A stretch of DNA of 64,000 nt from Hirschia litorea (GTDB lineage: Bacteria; Pseudomonadota; Alphaproteobacteria; Caulobacterales; Hyphomonadaceae). Every line of letters begins with the position of its first letter. Position 1 is the stretch's first letter. A program made the position numbers and the translations under genes. Location of the stretch: contig NZ_JBHTBR010000002.1 in NCBI RefSeq assembly GCF_042665075.1, positions 868,001 to 932,000 of the forward strand, read 5' to 3'. The notes under the pieces are model-generated. The model did not search any database, was not told the origin of the DNA, and saw nothing but the letters and a program-made list of their open reading frames with translations. This document shows, piece by piece, positions 55,731-64,000 of this stretch.

Positions 55731-56138
55731 TTAGCCGATACACTGCTCGTTAAATTTCTCAGATGTTGCGTTGTAAACATTGGCTTTATCCATAAGTGCC
55801 GTATTCAACACATCAAGCTTTGCCTTGGCTGCTTCTGCCTCTTCATGATGCGTCGCTACACTTTCTTCGAGCGCTTTAGTTTCTTCCGGTGTAAATTTAA
55901 TCAATCCAGTTTTCACATTCGCCAGCTCATTTTTTGCAGCGGCACGCTCCACATTGTGAATTTCAAACACTGATACAACATTTTCACGATCAGCTTGCAT
56001 GCTCACAATTTCTTGGCCCATCACGCCAAGCTCTTTTTGCATACTCGAACATGATGCAGCATGTGCAGCACCAGAGAAGACGAGCGCAGATACACCTATA
56101 ACGAAATATTTTGAAGCAGTGTTCAATCGTAATGTCAT
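55731..56138 (-). CDS. Small exported helical protein of unknown function
   Basis: The 135-aa product has a signal peptide (FVIGVSALVFSGAAHA, cut before ASC). The mature part is nearly all helix with Glu, Ala and Lys, and suggests a coiled-coil hairpin (about 30-130). One Cys lies at each end (CSSMQKEL and NEQCIG), so a disulfide could close the hairpin in the periplasm. I recognise no family. It is convergent with DUF983 and stands alone. Confidence 0.75.
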   Translation of the reverse strand: MTLRLNTASKYFVIGVSALVFSGAAHAASCSSMQKELGVMGQEIVSMQADRENVVSVFEIHNVERAAAKNELANVKTGLIKFTPEETKALEESVATHHEEAEAAKAKLDVLNTALMDKANVYNATSEKFNEQCIG

Positions 56139-56323
56139 ATCAGTCTCCAGTCTTTATCATTTGGCTTTTTGCCGGATAATCAGGCGCTTTAAAGCAAGTG
56201 AAATATCGCCACACGCCTGAACATGAGATGAAGTTAGGAAGCGCATGTGTCAAATTCTGGGCAAAATATTGCTGATGCCCAAACATTAAATTCTTTTAAA
56301 TTCAAGGATAAAACAAAAACACC

Positions 56324-57382
56324 TCACCTCCAAGGTGTATCACCATCGCTTTGTGGTGGCTTCTCTATCTCTGGCGGTGCACGTCCCGCACGGTCAGATA
56401 CACTATCAATCAACTTAAACACAGCGAGAAAATCTTGCATCAAATCCCGCATCCGGTCAGGATTATCTAAGGGTGTAAACATGGAGCCAGGTTCGAATAA
56501 ATCACCGCCCTCCACGCACACAAATAACTCTCCACCTGAAAATGCACATCTAAGCTTTCCGCCTTCAAATATGCGTTCCAACTCAAGCAAACGTTCCATA
56601 AAGTCAGGCGTAAGCAAAAAGCGAGATTCAACCTGATCGTCAGAAAAGACTTCAAAAGCTTTTTCAAATTTTGGATCTTCTAAACGTACTCGTTCAAGCT
56701 TTTTAGAGGAGAAGGAGTTACCCATTTTCGTGAAGAAATTAAACAAGCCAAGATCGCGATACACCTTGGTCTGCCCGTTAAATGGTTTATGAAAATTCAC
56801 GACCAAACACTGCCCTTGAAACACCGTCACCCATTCTGTACGTGAACGGCCTTTACTATCAGTCGTCGTTCTACGGCTCTCAAGATGCGCTTCAAAAAAT
56901 TCAAAATCCGTTGTGCCTCGCTTGCCGAGTAACTGATCTTCAAATTTTTCTCTATCCCAACTCGGAATCAATCCTAAATTACTAAATCTGCTAAGAACTA
57001 AAGGCCGCTGTGGCTCAGGATCATACTCCAGATCAAAGCCCTGCGCTGCTGTTTCAACAATCAGCAATTTTGCTTCGCGTTTAATATCATTAAGACCCGA
57101 GCGGCCATAAGTATGAATACCAAAACCTGCAATCACACCTAAGAATGCAAAAAACGGAGATTTCGTAAGAAATATTCCGCCCAGCGCGATAATTAAGCCG
57201 ACCGCTGCCGCAATGACTGTAAAGTTCTTTGCCTTTTCAGCCGCCGCTAAACGATCCCCTTCACGCGCCTGCAAAGTCGGAAGAATTTCATCTCTATAAA
57301 CGACTTTAAACTTATCAAATTCAGGAGGAAGCGTCTCAAACGCACTTTCCACACGAGCATCATTCTCTAGCTTGTCTGTCAT
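56324..57382 (-). CDS. DUF3137 domain-containing membrane protein
   Basis: The 352-aa protein has two adjacent membrane helices (about 52-90, VIAAAVGLIIALGGIFL and FFAFLGVIAGFGIHTYG) and a large cytosolic DUF3137 domain (about 110-320) with GTTDFEFFEAHLESRRTT, VFQGQCLVVNFHKPFNG and GELFVCVEGGDLFEP in segments. Function is unknown. Many genomes place this gene next to lemA; here the two are about 16 kb apart. The gene starts 68 bp after the upstream peptidase gene on the same strand. Confidence 0.88.
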   Translation of the reverse strand: MTDKLENDARVESAFETLPPEFDKFKVVYRDEILPTLQAREGDRLAAAEKAKNFTVIAAAVGLIIALGGIFLTKSPFFAFLGVIAGFGIHTYGRSGLNDIKREAKLLIVETAAQGFDLEYDPEPQRPLVLSRFSNLGLIPSWDREKFEDQLLGKRGTTDFEFFEAHLESRRTTTDSKGRSRTEWVTVFQGQCLVVNFHKPFNGQTKVYRDLGLFNFFTKMGNSFSSKKLERVRLEDPKFEKAFEVFSDDQVESRFLLTPDFMERLLELERIFEGGKLRCAFSGGELFVCVEGGDLFEPGSMFTPLDNPDRMRDLMQDFLAVFKLIDSVSDRAGRAPPEIEKPPQSDGDTPWR

Positions 57383-57450
57383 CTCTTCCCCTCACGCTTT
57401 GCAGTATTCTGCACAGTTGGACGATAGGCTCAACTAAGATCAAATCAGAG

Positions 57451-58500
57451 CTATTGCGCGTCACCATAAATACGCGTTTCTAACACGCCATCGCCTGTCA
57501 CAATCCCGCGAAACATACCTGGTGTATTAAACACGAAAGCGGACTCACCCGTTTTGGATATCACGATAACGCCGCCATCTCCGCCAAGGTCGGCAACCTT
57601 ATCAAGCGCAACTTTAGAAGCCGCAGCGGGTGTTTCATTTAACAGCTCAATACGTGTGCAAATTGTCTTGGCGACAGCTACGCGGATGAAATACTCCCCG
57701 TGTCCCGTTGCTGATACCCCACACCCATTATTATCCGCATAAACACCAGCACCCACAATTGGCGCATCCCCCACACGCCCTGGTATTTTAGCTGTCATCC
57801 CACCCGTTGATGTTGCCGCAGCTATATTGCCCCGCATATCAATTGCAACCGCTCCAACTGTGCCACGCTTATCGGCTTTTTCAGCCCGCGATTTTAGCAC
57901 TCGCTCCAGCGCAGCTTTGCGGCTTGGTGTTGTAAAATAGGAATTATCGACCTGCTCAATTGCATGCTCTTGAGCAAACCTATCTGCGTCTGCTCCTGCA
58001 AACATCACATGCTCAGATTGCTCCATCACAGCACGCGCTGCTTTGACTGGGTTTTTAACTGTCTTCAACCCAGCCACAGCACCGGCATTCATGTCGCGCC
58101 CATCCATTATGGATGCATCCAATTCATGTGTCGCCGCAGCTGTCATCACAGCTCCATGCCCCGCATTGAAATTGGGATTATTCTCAAGTAAAACCACTGC
58201 CGCTTCAATTGCGTCCATAGCTTGCCCACCATTGGCAAGGATGTTTTGTCCAGCAAGCAACGCTTCTTCTAGGCCTTTGCGGTAAGCGATTTCCTTTTTG
58301 GCAGTCATATTTGCGCGCTCAATCACGCCAGCACCGCCATGGATAACCAAAGTCCAAGACTGCGCTTTAAGGCTTTCTTGCACAGTAACCGGATCAACAA
58401 TCTGAGCTGCCGCATCTTCCTGCGCTGTTGAAGGCTGCGCACACGCATACAACGCAAGCGCAGCTCCAATTCCACAAAAACCGGTTACCAATTTACGCAT
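57451..58500 (-). CDS. iaaA: Isoaspartyl peptidase / plant-type asparaginase, apparently a lipoprotein
   Basis: The 349-aa protein is an Ntn-hydrolase of the asparaginase 2 family. The autocleavage site is in KRGTVGAVAIDMRGNIAAATSTGG (in segments), where Thr (around residue 210) becomes the N-terminal nucleophile of the beta chain. The N-terminal part has TLVIHGGAGVIE. It cleaves isoaspartyl dipeptides and asparagine. A signal sequence ending in the lipobox LYAC (Cys20) precedes it, so the enzyme is probably an envelope lipoprotein, unlike the cytosolic E. coli enzyme. It lies 11 bp after valS on the same strand. Confidence 0.93.
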   Translation of the reverse strand: MRKLVTGFCGIGAALALYACAQPSTAQEDAAAQIVDPVTVQESLKAQSWTLVIHGGAGVIERANMTAKKEIAYRKGLEEALLAGQNILANGGQAMDAIEAAVVLLENNPNFNAGHGAVMTAAATHELDASIMDGRDMNAGAVAGLKTVKNPVKAARAVMEQSEHVMFAGADADRFAQEHAIEQVDNSYFTTPSRKAALERVLKSRAEKADKRGTVGAVAIDMRGNIAAATSTGGMTAKIPGRVGDAPIVGAGVYADNNGCGVSATGHGEYFIRVAVAKTICTRIELLNETPAAASKVALDKVADLGGDGGVIVISKTGESAFVFNTPGMFRGIVTGDGVLETRIYGDAQ

Positions 58501-58511
58501 AGCAGCGCTCC

Positions 58512-61500
58512 TTATTTGAAGATCGCCTCCAATGTGGAAAGCGCTTCATTTAATTTCTGCTTTGCTGCTGCAAAGTCAGTGCGACGTTGATGTTGTTCAG
58601 CAACCACTTCGGGCGGCGCACGAGAGACAAATTTCTCGTTAGCAAGCTTTTTATCAATGCCTGCCATCTCTGAATCGATTTTTGAAATCTCTTTGTTCAG
58701 GCGCTCGCGCTCGCTGGCCAAATCAATTACGCCAGAAACTTCAATAGCGAATGTTGCCTCTCCAGCGACTACCGACACCGTGCCACTTGGCGCAGTTTTA
58801 GACACATTCAGATCTTCCAGACGTGCCAAGCGTTCGATAATGCTCTTATATCTGCGGATACGCTCTTTTGTGTCCTCACTTGCCCCAACAACAGTTACAG
58901 GCAATTTCGCACCTGCTGGCACATTAAGATCAGCGCGCGCAGAGCGAATATCGGAGATAGCGTTGATGACCCAGTCAATCTCTGATTCTGCTTCTGGGAA
59001 AGAAGCTTCTGGACCAAATTTAGGCCAAGACTGGTTACACAACAATGCATCCTTGTCTTTTCTAAATTCAGCTTGATCCGCCCAAAGCGCCTCAGTGATG
59101 AATGGCATAAATGGGTGCAATAGGTGAATGATTTGATCCAACGTCCAAGCCGCTGTTTTACGCGTTTCGGCTTTTGCTGACTCTTCTTCACCGTTAAGCA
59201 CTGGTTTCATCAACTCAAGATACCAGTCACAAAACACATTCCATACAAAACGGTATGCAGCATTCGCAGCGTCATTGAAGCGATATTCATCGATGTTTTT
59301 CGTAATTTCCGCAGTCGCTTTCGCGACCTCAGACACGATCCATTGGTTCAATGTGTGCTCAACCTTTAGCGGGTCAAACTCATGTTGTTCCCACAAAGCA
59401 CATTCATTCATTTCACAAAAACGTGCGGCATTCCAAAGCTTCGTACCGAAATTTCGATACCCCACAACACGATCAATTGAGAGACGAATATCACGCCCTT
59501 GAGCCGCTTGAGAGGCCAATGTAAAACGAAGCGCATCCGTACCACATGCAGGAATCCCCTCAGGGAACTGCTTTTTCGTGGTGTTGGTAATGGCTTTTTC
59601 AGCCTGCTTGTCTTTCTTTTCGTTACCCGATTTCTTGATATCGCGAACACGTTTGGCAATCAGCGTATCAAGGTCACAGCCATCAATAATGTCGATCGGG
59701 TCGATCACATTCCCGATAGACTTAGACATTTTCTTACCGTCCTCATCCAAAACGAGCGCGTGGATATATACATCCTTAAACGGCACGTCTTTCATGAAAT
59801 GGATACCCTGCATCATCATGCGGGCCACCCAGAAGAAGATAATATCAAAGCCTGTTACCAGCGTCGCTGTCGGATAGAATTTATCCAATTCAGGTGTCTT
59901 GTCAGGCCAGCCCATTGTCGAAAACGGCCACAAAGCAGACGAGAACCATGTGTCGAGCACGTCATCATCGCGTTTAAGGTCGATAGAAACCAAAGTATTG
60001 CCATCTATTTCGTGTCCAGCAAACTCGGTGATTTGTACTTTTACTTTAGAACCATAATATGAACGGGCTTGGGCAAGTGCTTCATCTTCATTTGCCGCAA
60101 CAAATTCCTTCAACTTCCCTGACTGATCTATTCTACCATCAGGTCCAAGCATCTCACCATACCAAACTGGAATACGGTGTCCCCACCAAAGCTGACGAGA
60201 GATACACCACGGCTCAATGCCGTCCATCCAGTTATAATATGTCTTAGACCAATTCTCAGGAATAAAGCGCGTCTTGCCTTCTTTCACTGCATCCACAGCA
60301 GGGCCAGCTAGCTTTGCCGCATCCACATACCATTGGTCCGTCAGCATTGGCTCAATAACCACGCCAGACCGATCACCAAATGGCTGCATGATCTTTTTAT
60401 TTTCAACATAAGGAACGCTAACCGTAACCTCAGTCTCATTGCCGTCTTCGTCTTTGACCTTTTTCGTCTGCGAAACCATCACAGCAAGGCCCTCATCTGT
60501 GATAGCCTGTACCACAGCCTTACGCGCCTCAAAACGATCCATACCGCGATATTCATCCGGCACAAGATTGATCTGATCGATCTCAGAAGACGTAAACTCA
60601 CCTGATGCCAAGATTTCTCGCGCTTTGGCAGCGGAAGCCGCATATGGCTCGCCATCATCGCGCATAGATGCTTTCACATCCATAAGGCGATACATCGGGA
60701 TATTATTACGCTGCGCAACGCCATAGTCGTTGGCATCGTGCGCACCGGTAATCTTTACAGCACCAGACCCAAATTCAGGATCAGGATAGAGATCTGTGAT
60801 TATAGGAATCAAGCGACGCTGCTCTTTAGGCCCCACCGGAATTTCACACAATTTACCGACAATTGGCTTATAGCGCTCATCGCTCGGGTGAACGGCCACA
60901 GCACCATCCCCTAGCATTGTCTCAGGACGTGTCGTCGCGATTGAAATGTAATCGCGCTCTTCTTCCAGTATGACATTACCATCTTCGTCTTTTTCAACGT
61001 AAGTATATGTCTCGCCGCCCTGCAATGGATATTTGAAGTGCCACATGTGGCCATTCACTTCCACATTATCTACTTCAAGGTCAGAAATCGCAGATTGGAA
61101 ATGCGGGTCCCAGTTCACCAAGCGCTTATCGCGATAAATCAGCCCTTGCTGGTGTAACTCAACAAAGACCTTCGTTACCGCCTTTGAAAGCCCCTCATCA
61201 AGCGTAAAGCGCTCACGTGACCAATCACAACTCGCACCAAGGCGCTTAAGTTGGTTGATAATCTGTCCGCCAGACTTTTCTTTCCATTCCCACACACGCT
61301 CGATAAACGCGTCGCGCCCAAGGCTCGCCGCGCTTTGATTGCCTTCAGCAGCAAGCTGACGCTCCACAACCATTTGCGTCGCAATACCCGCGTGGTCCGT
61401 ACCCGGCTGCCACAACACACTCTTACCCTGCATGCGCTGATAGCGACACAGCACATCTTGAAGGGTGTTGTTTAGAGCATGCCCCATATGCAGCACACCC

Positions 61501-61643
61501 GTAACGTTAGGTGGCGGGATAACGATAGAATAGGCGTCAGCCGCCCCTTCAGTATCCATCTTGGGTTTGAAAGCGCCGGATTTTTCCCAGCTATCATAAA
61601 TTTTCGGTTCGGAGACACTGTGGTCAAAATGTGAATCTAGCAT
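58512..61643 (-). CDS. valS: Valyl-tRNA synthetase
   Basis: The 1043-aa class I enzyme has the HIGH motif variant in PPPNVTGVLHMGHALNN (about residue 45), the editing CP1 domain (about 190-420), the KMSKS motif in DEDGKKMSKSIGNV (about 620), the anticodon-binding domain and a C-terminal coiled coil (last 70 residues, ERERLNKEISKIDSEM). It charges tRNA-Val. The ATG at 61643 matches the family start (MLDSHFDHSVSEPKIYDSWE); there is no clear ribosome site. It follows popZ on the same strand, with a terminator between. Confidence 0.97.
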   Translation of the reverse strand: MLDSHFDHSVSEPKIYDSWEKSGAFKPKMDTEGAADAYSIVIPPPNVTGVLHMGHALNNTLQDVLCRYQRMQGKSVLWQPGTDHAGIATQMVVERQLAAEGNQSAASLGRDAFIERVWEWKEKSGGQIINQLKRLGASCDWSRERFTLDEGLSKAVTKVFVELHQQGLIYRDKRLVNWDPHFQSAISDLEVDNVEVNGHMWHFKYPLQGGETYTYVEKDEDGNVILEEERDYISIATTRPETMLGDGAVAVHPSDERYKPIVGKLCEIPVGPKEQRRLIPIITDLYPDPEFGSGAVKITGAHDANDYGVAQRNNIPMYRLMDVKASMRDDGEPYAASAAKAREILASGEFTSSEIDQINLVPDEYRGMDRFEARKAVVQAITDEGLAVMVSQTKKVKDEDGNETEVTVSVPYVENKKIMQPFGDRSGVVIEPMLTDQWYVDAAKLAGPAVDAVKEGKTRFIPENWSKTYYNWMDGIEPWCISRQLWWGHRIPVWYGEMLGPDGRIDQSGKLKEFVAANEDEALAQARSYYGSKVKVQITEFAGHEIDGNTLVSIDLKRDDDVLDTWFSSALWPFSTMGWPDKTPELDKFYPTATLVTGFDIIFFWVARMMMQGIHFMKDVPFKDVYIHALVLDEDGKKMSKSIGNVIDPIDIIDGCDLDTLIAKRVRDIKKSGNEKKDKQAEKAITNTTKKQFPEGIPACGTDALRFTLASQAAQGRDIRLSIDRVVGYRNFGTKLWNAARFCEMNECALWEQHEFDPLKVEHTLNQWIVSEVAKATAEITKNIDEYRFNDAANAAYRFVWNVFCDWYLELMKPVLNGEEESAKAETRKTAAWTLDQIIHLLHPFMPFITEALWADQAEFRKDKDALLCNQSWPKFGPEASFPEAESEIDWVINAISDIRSARADLNVPAGAKLPVTVVGASEDTKERIRRYKSIIERLARLEDLNVSKTAPSGTVSVVAGEATFAIEVSGVIDLASERERLNKEISKIDSEMAGIDKKLANEKFVSRAPPEVVAEQHQRRTDFAAAKQKLNEALSTLEAIFK

Positions 61644-61679
61644 GTGATGTTGATACAATAATTATCACATGCCGCAACG

Positions 61680-61709
61680 AAAAAAGAGCACAGCAAAGGG
61701 CTGTACTCT
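61680..61709 (-). terminator. Intrinsic terminator after popZ
   Basis: On the minus strand a 10-bp stem AGAGTACAGC / GCTGTGCTCT (one G-U pair, 5-nt loop) is followed by TTTTTT. It lies 44 bp beyond the popZ stop, ahead of valS. Confidence 0.85.
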
Positions 61710-61752
61710 TCTGATCGTTAGATTTTTTTTGATATCTACCCAATATGAGCGC

Positions 61753-62406
61753 TTAGCGTGCCATACGAGAGATACGTTGCAGCTCTTTTGCTACTTCTTG
61801 CTCAACAAGTTGTGGCAAATTCCCATCCAACCATTCTTTAAGCATTGGCTTGAGCATTTCCCGTACAAGATCTTCTAAAGTTGTCCCCTGTGACAACATC
61901 ATAGAGCCCATAAGCTTACCAAGTTGGCTCGCTGTTGCATCCGCAGTTGCTGCTGCCACCAAACCTTCAGTTTGAGGCTCTGGCTTTGGCGCTACTGGAG
62001 CAGGCTGCGGCTCAGCTTGAACAACAGGCTCAGGTTCAGGCGCAGCATCAACGACAGGTTCTTCTTCAGGCTCAAGCCCCCAGTCGGCCATATCGACTTC
62101 TGGCTCGGCCTCTTCTTCGCCAATAGCCCACTCATCAACATCGATCGCGACAACATCTTCATCTTCGACTGATTGATCTTGGGCCAACTCTTCCATGGCC
62201 GCGGCCATGTCAAGCTCGTCTTCAGGCTCTGTAAGGTCTAAATCTAGCTCTTCTTCAGCCTGATCATTCGGAGATAATTCAAGCACATCAGATGCATCAG
62301 CATCTTCTTGTGATGGCGCAGGTTCGTCGTCTTCTGAAATAATCCTGCGAATCGACGCAAGAATCTCTTCCATTGTTGGTTCTGATGCTGCTTTTTCAGC
62401 TGACAT
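61753..62406 (-). CDS. popZ: Polar organizing protein PopZ (DUF2497)
   Basis: The 217-aa protein has the PopZ three-part plan: an N-terminal helix SMEEILAS-type (TMEEILASIRRIISEDDE in segments, about 11-27), a long acidic proline/glutamate-rich linker (about 28-145), and a C-terminal helical oligomerisation region (TLEDLVREMLKPMLKEWLDGNLPQLVEQEVAKEL in segments, about 175-212). PopZ forms a polar matrix that anchors the chromosome origin through ParB and recruits cell-cycle kinases in Caulobacter. Position beside valS and a tolC gene matches Caulobacter and supports the call. The linker has little sequence constraint, as expected. Confidence 0.93.
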   Translation of the reverse strand: MSAEKAASEPTMEEILASIRRIISEDDEPAPSQEDADASDVLELSPNDQAEEELDLDLTEPEDELDMAAAMEELAQDQSVEDEDVVAIDVDEWAIGEEEAEPEVDMADWGLEPEEEPVVDAAPEPEPVVQAEPQPAPVAPKPEPQTEGLVAAATADATASQLGKLMGSMMLSQGTTLEDLVREMLKPMLKEWLDGNLPQLVEQEVAKELQRISRMAR

Positions 62407-62481
62407 AACGCGCCTCTAACATTTCACTTCGCTTCATACACATTGAAGCTCTAGAATCACGTTCAAATATAAATACAACGT

Positions 62482-62521
62482 GGTTAACAACGCCTTTATC
62501 ATTTAGGCCGTTGCCTTAACC
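62482..62521. terminator. Possible hairpin terminator between tolC and popZ
   Basis: GGTTAA-CAAC-GCCT pairs with AGGC-GTTG-TTAACC around a 9-nt loop, with two small bulges. No good U-tract follows on the minus strand, so it may be a weak terminator or an mRNA end-protecting structure. Confidence 0.35.
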
Positions 62522-62539
62522 TTTAACTAGAGCCTGCAC

Positions 62540-64000
62540 CTATAAAGAAGTATTAACGCCCAAAGATTCGGGTGTAAGTGCACCCATTGCTGCTAATAAT
62601 TGATGCACAGCGACATAGTGATCCCGATTTGCCTGAATGAGAAGCAATCTTGCATCGAGCAATTCTTGCTCTTGGTCCAGCAAATCTAGCGTTGTGCGAA
62701 GCCCCACAGCTAATTCCTGCTCTGCCCCATCAAACGCAATTTGTGCCGCCTCAACTTGGCGCTCCGATGCTTCGATCGCACGAGAAGAAGCCAACGCGCC
62801 ATGCCAGGCGCGCGTTACTTGCGCAATAAGATTTCTTTCCGCTGCGCGATATTGCAAGCGTAATTGATCGCGCTCTAAAGCGGCTGCACGAATTTGGGAT
62901 GCAATACGTCCGCCCTGATATAAAGGCAAACGCAGCTGAGCGACGACGGATGCATTATTATTTTCAAATGTATCATCATCATAACTCTGACTTAGCCCCG
63001 CAGCACCAACAATCGCAATGTCAGGCCGCGTCTGTCCTTTAGCCGATTTCACGCGCTGAGAAGCCGCCTCTACATTGGCTTTAGCGACCAACAGATCTGG
63101 ATTAAATTCAATCGCAGCACTTACTGCCTCGTCCAACCCTTCCGGATAAGCAGGCGTAAACGCGATCTGTGATAATTGAGTTGGCCAACGTCCCACCAAT
63201 TCTTGAAACACCGCACGGTTAGATTCCAATTGCGCCTGAGCAGATGCTAATTGCGCCCTTGCTCCGGCATGCCTTGCTTGCGCTTGCGCTACATCCGTAC
63301 GCGTCACTTCACCCACATTAAAACGATCTGTTGCCGCTTCTACCTGCCGCGACAGAACGCTAACATTGTTTTTGCGAATATCGACTTCAGCTTCGCTCGA
63401 CAAAACGTCCATATAGTTTGTCACGACGTTCAAAATCATCTGCTGCTCAGCAGAAAAAAGCTGACTTTCCGCAGCCGTCACACTTGCACTCGCTTCTCCG
63501 ACGGCAGCATCATTTCGACCGCCATTCCATAAGCTTTGGCGAAACTCCAAACCAAAAGTTGTTTGCGGTGCCTGTGTTGAAATCTCAGGTCCAGTTGATC
63601 CCAAAAACGACTGATTACTCCGCGTAATCGCATAACCAGCACTTGTGCTTACACTCACTTGCGGACGCTTTGTTGAACGCGCTTGCTCTAATCTTTCATC
63701 AGCAATCATACGCTGTTTGCGCTGCGCCAATATGGAAGGATTCCGTTCATATGCAGCTCGAATTGAATCAGCGAGCGTTTCAGCTGACGCACTCAAACTA
63801 GCACTATTCTTATCTAGTGTTTCATCAGAAGACGGTGTCGGCAAAATTGCAGCGGAGTCGCCAAGCAGAACATTATCGCTAACATCCGAACTATCTTGAG
63901 CATAACCCGCACTGCCAGCCATTGCAGCAGACGCCATCAAAATCGAAAACATAGTATTGCGCACGACAACTCCCAACTTACTATTTACAAACCGCCACAT
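62540..64000 (-). CDS. tolC: TolC-family outer membrane efflux protein
   Basis: The frame reaches the end of the window, where a CAT (ATG on minus) sits on the last bases, so the start could lie further out or at a later Met (MFSILMASAAMAG opens a typical signal peptide). The visible 486 aa give a signal peptide with cut after AGYA, then a TolC fold with two homologous halves: LADSIRAAYERNPSILAQRKQRMIADERLEQARSTKRPQVSV in segments, the QSLWNGGRNDAAVGEAS repeat, and QLRLPLYQGGRIASQIRAAALERDQL in segments. It forms a trimeric channel for type I secretion or RND efflux. Its position ahead of popZ and valS matches Caulobacter, where the homologue serves S-layer export. Confidence 0.92.
   Translation of the reverse strand: MWRFVNSKLGVVVRNTMFSILMASAAMAGSAGYAQDSSDVSDNVLLGDSAAILPTPSSDETLDKNSASLSASAETLADSIRAAYERNPSILAQRKQRMIADERLEQARSTKRPQVSVSTSAGYAITRSNQSFLGSTGPEISTQAPQTTFGLEFRQSLWNGGRNDAAVGEASASVTAAESQLFSAEQQMILNVVTNYMDVLSSEAEVDIRKNNVSVLSRQVEAATDRFNVGEVTRTDVAQAQARHAGARAQLASAQAQLESNRAVFQELVGRWPTQLSQIAFTPAYPEGLDEAVSAAIEFNPDLLVAKANVEAASQRVKSAKGQTRPDIAIVGAAGLSQSYDDDTFENNNASVVAQLRLPLYQGGRIASQIRAAALERDQLRLQYRAAERNLIAQVTRAWHGALASSRAIEASERQVEAAQIAFDGAEQELAVGLRTTLDLLDQEQELLDARLLLIQANRDHYVAVHQLLAAMGALTPESLGVNTSL

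Noticed and set aside
1..64000. tRNA genes, rRNA, insertion sequences or prophage genes
   Set aside because: None was recognised in the gaps, which are short except for the few described. Reading by eye could miss a degenerate tRNA remnant.

Overview
The window looks like chromosomal DNA of an alphaproteobacterium of moderate to low G+C, most likely from the prosthecate/dimorphic group (Hyphomonadaceae / Caulobacterales relatives). The evidence is the set of lineage-typical genes: an NDUFA12 complex I subunit beside a DUF2155 gene, PopZ beside valS and a TolC, a HdaA-type DnaA regulator beside ppk/ppx, a DUF2066 protein, an aspS/rnd pair, recO near parC, and a Bpt aminoacyltransferase. The genus is an inference. 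I saw no tRNA, rRNA, phage, transposase or CRISPR array.

Layout. 1-4.4 kb: envelope/respiratory genes (DUF2155 partial, MlaD-like, NDUFA12) on minus, then on plus a large divergent relative of class II ribonucleotide reductase and a pentapeptide-repeat protein. 4.5-15 kb: housekeeping block (aspS, rnd, ppx, ppk, hdaA, DUF2066, purM, purN). 15-17.7 kb: the most accessory-looking stretch. It holds a G+C-rich, structured intergenic segment that ends in a minus-strand terminator, a 623-codon orphan protein, and two nearly identical 100-bp repeats. 17.7-25.3 kb: an EF-hand protein, then a minus-strand run of AAA+/VWA genes: MoxR with a CoxE-like VWA protein, and PrkA-YeaH-SpoVR. 25.7-35.6 kb: pgl with a beta-hydroxyacid dehydrogenase, an orphan motB, an SLC13-type permease with RCK domains, bpt, a complete TRAP transporter and htpX. 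35.7-45.4 kb: an SDR gene divergent from a LysR gene, dinB, a HisKA_2 sensor kinase, DUF423, lemA, parC, an inserted TIR/deoxyribosyltransferase-like gene, and recO. 45.5-50.6 kb: S1/P1 nuclease, a sulfur amino acid operon (cysK-sseA-metC) and a LysR regulator. 50.7-64 kb: PPP phosphatase, AsmA, xth with DUF983, a small periplasmic protein, DUF3137, an isoaspartyl peptidase, valS, popZ and tolC.

How the genes work together. ATGA or similar overlaps show translational coupling at NDUFA12/mlaD, DUF2066/hdaA, purM/purN, beta-hydroxyacid dehydrogenase/pgl, sseA/metC and xth/DUF983; dctQ/dctM overlap by one base. The block from aspS to purN resembles a widespread alphaproteobacterial gene order that joins polyphosphate turnover, control of replication initiation and purine synthesis. 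The PrkA-YeaH-SpoVR trio matches the stress-related kinase module known from other proteobacteria.

The best candidates for something undescribed are: (1) the NrdJ-derived protein, which keeps the C-terminal TSCPD/zinc-ribbon part but seems to lack the reductase active site; (2) the TIR/NDT-like gene wedged between recO and parC; (3) the possible non-coding RNA downstream of purN; (4) the orphan 623-codon protein with an alanine-rich tract and a winged helix. None could be tested by database search here.
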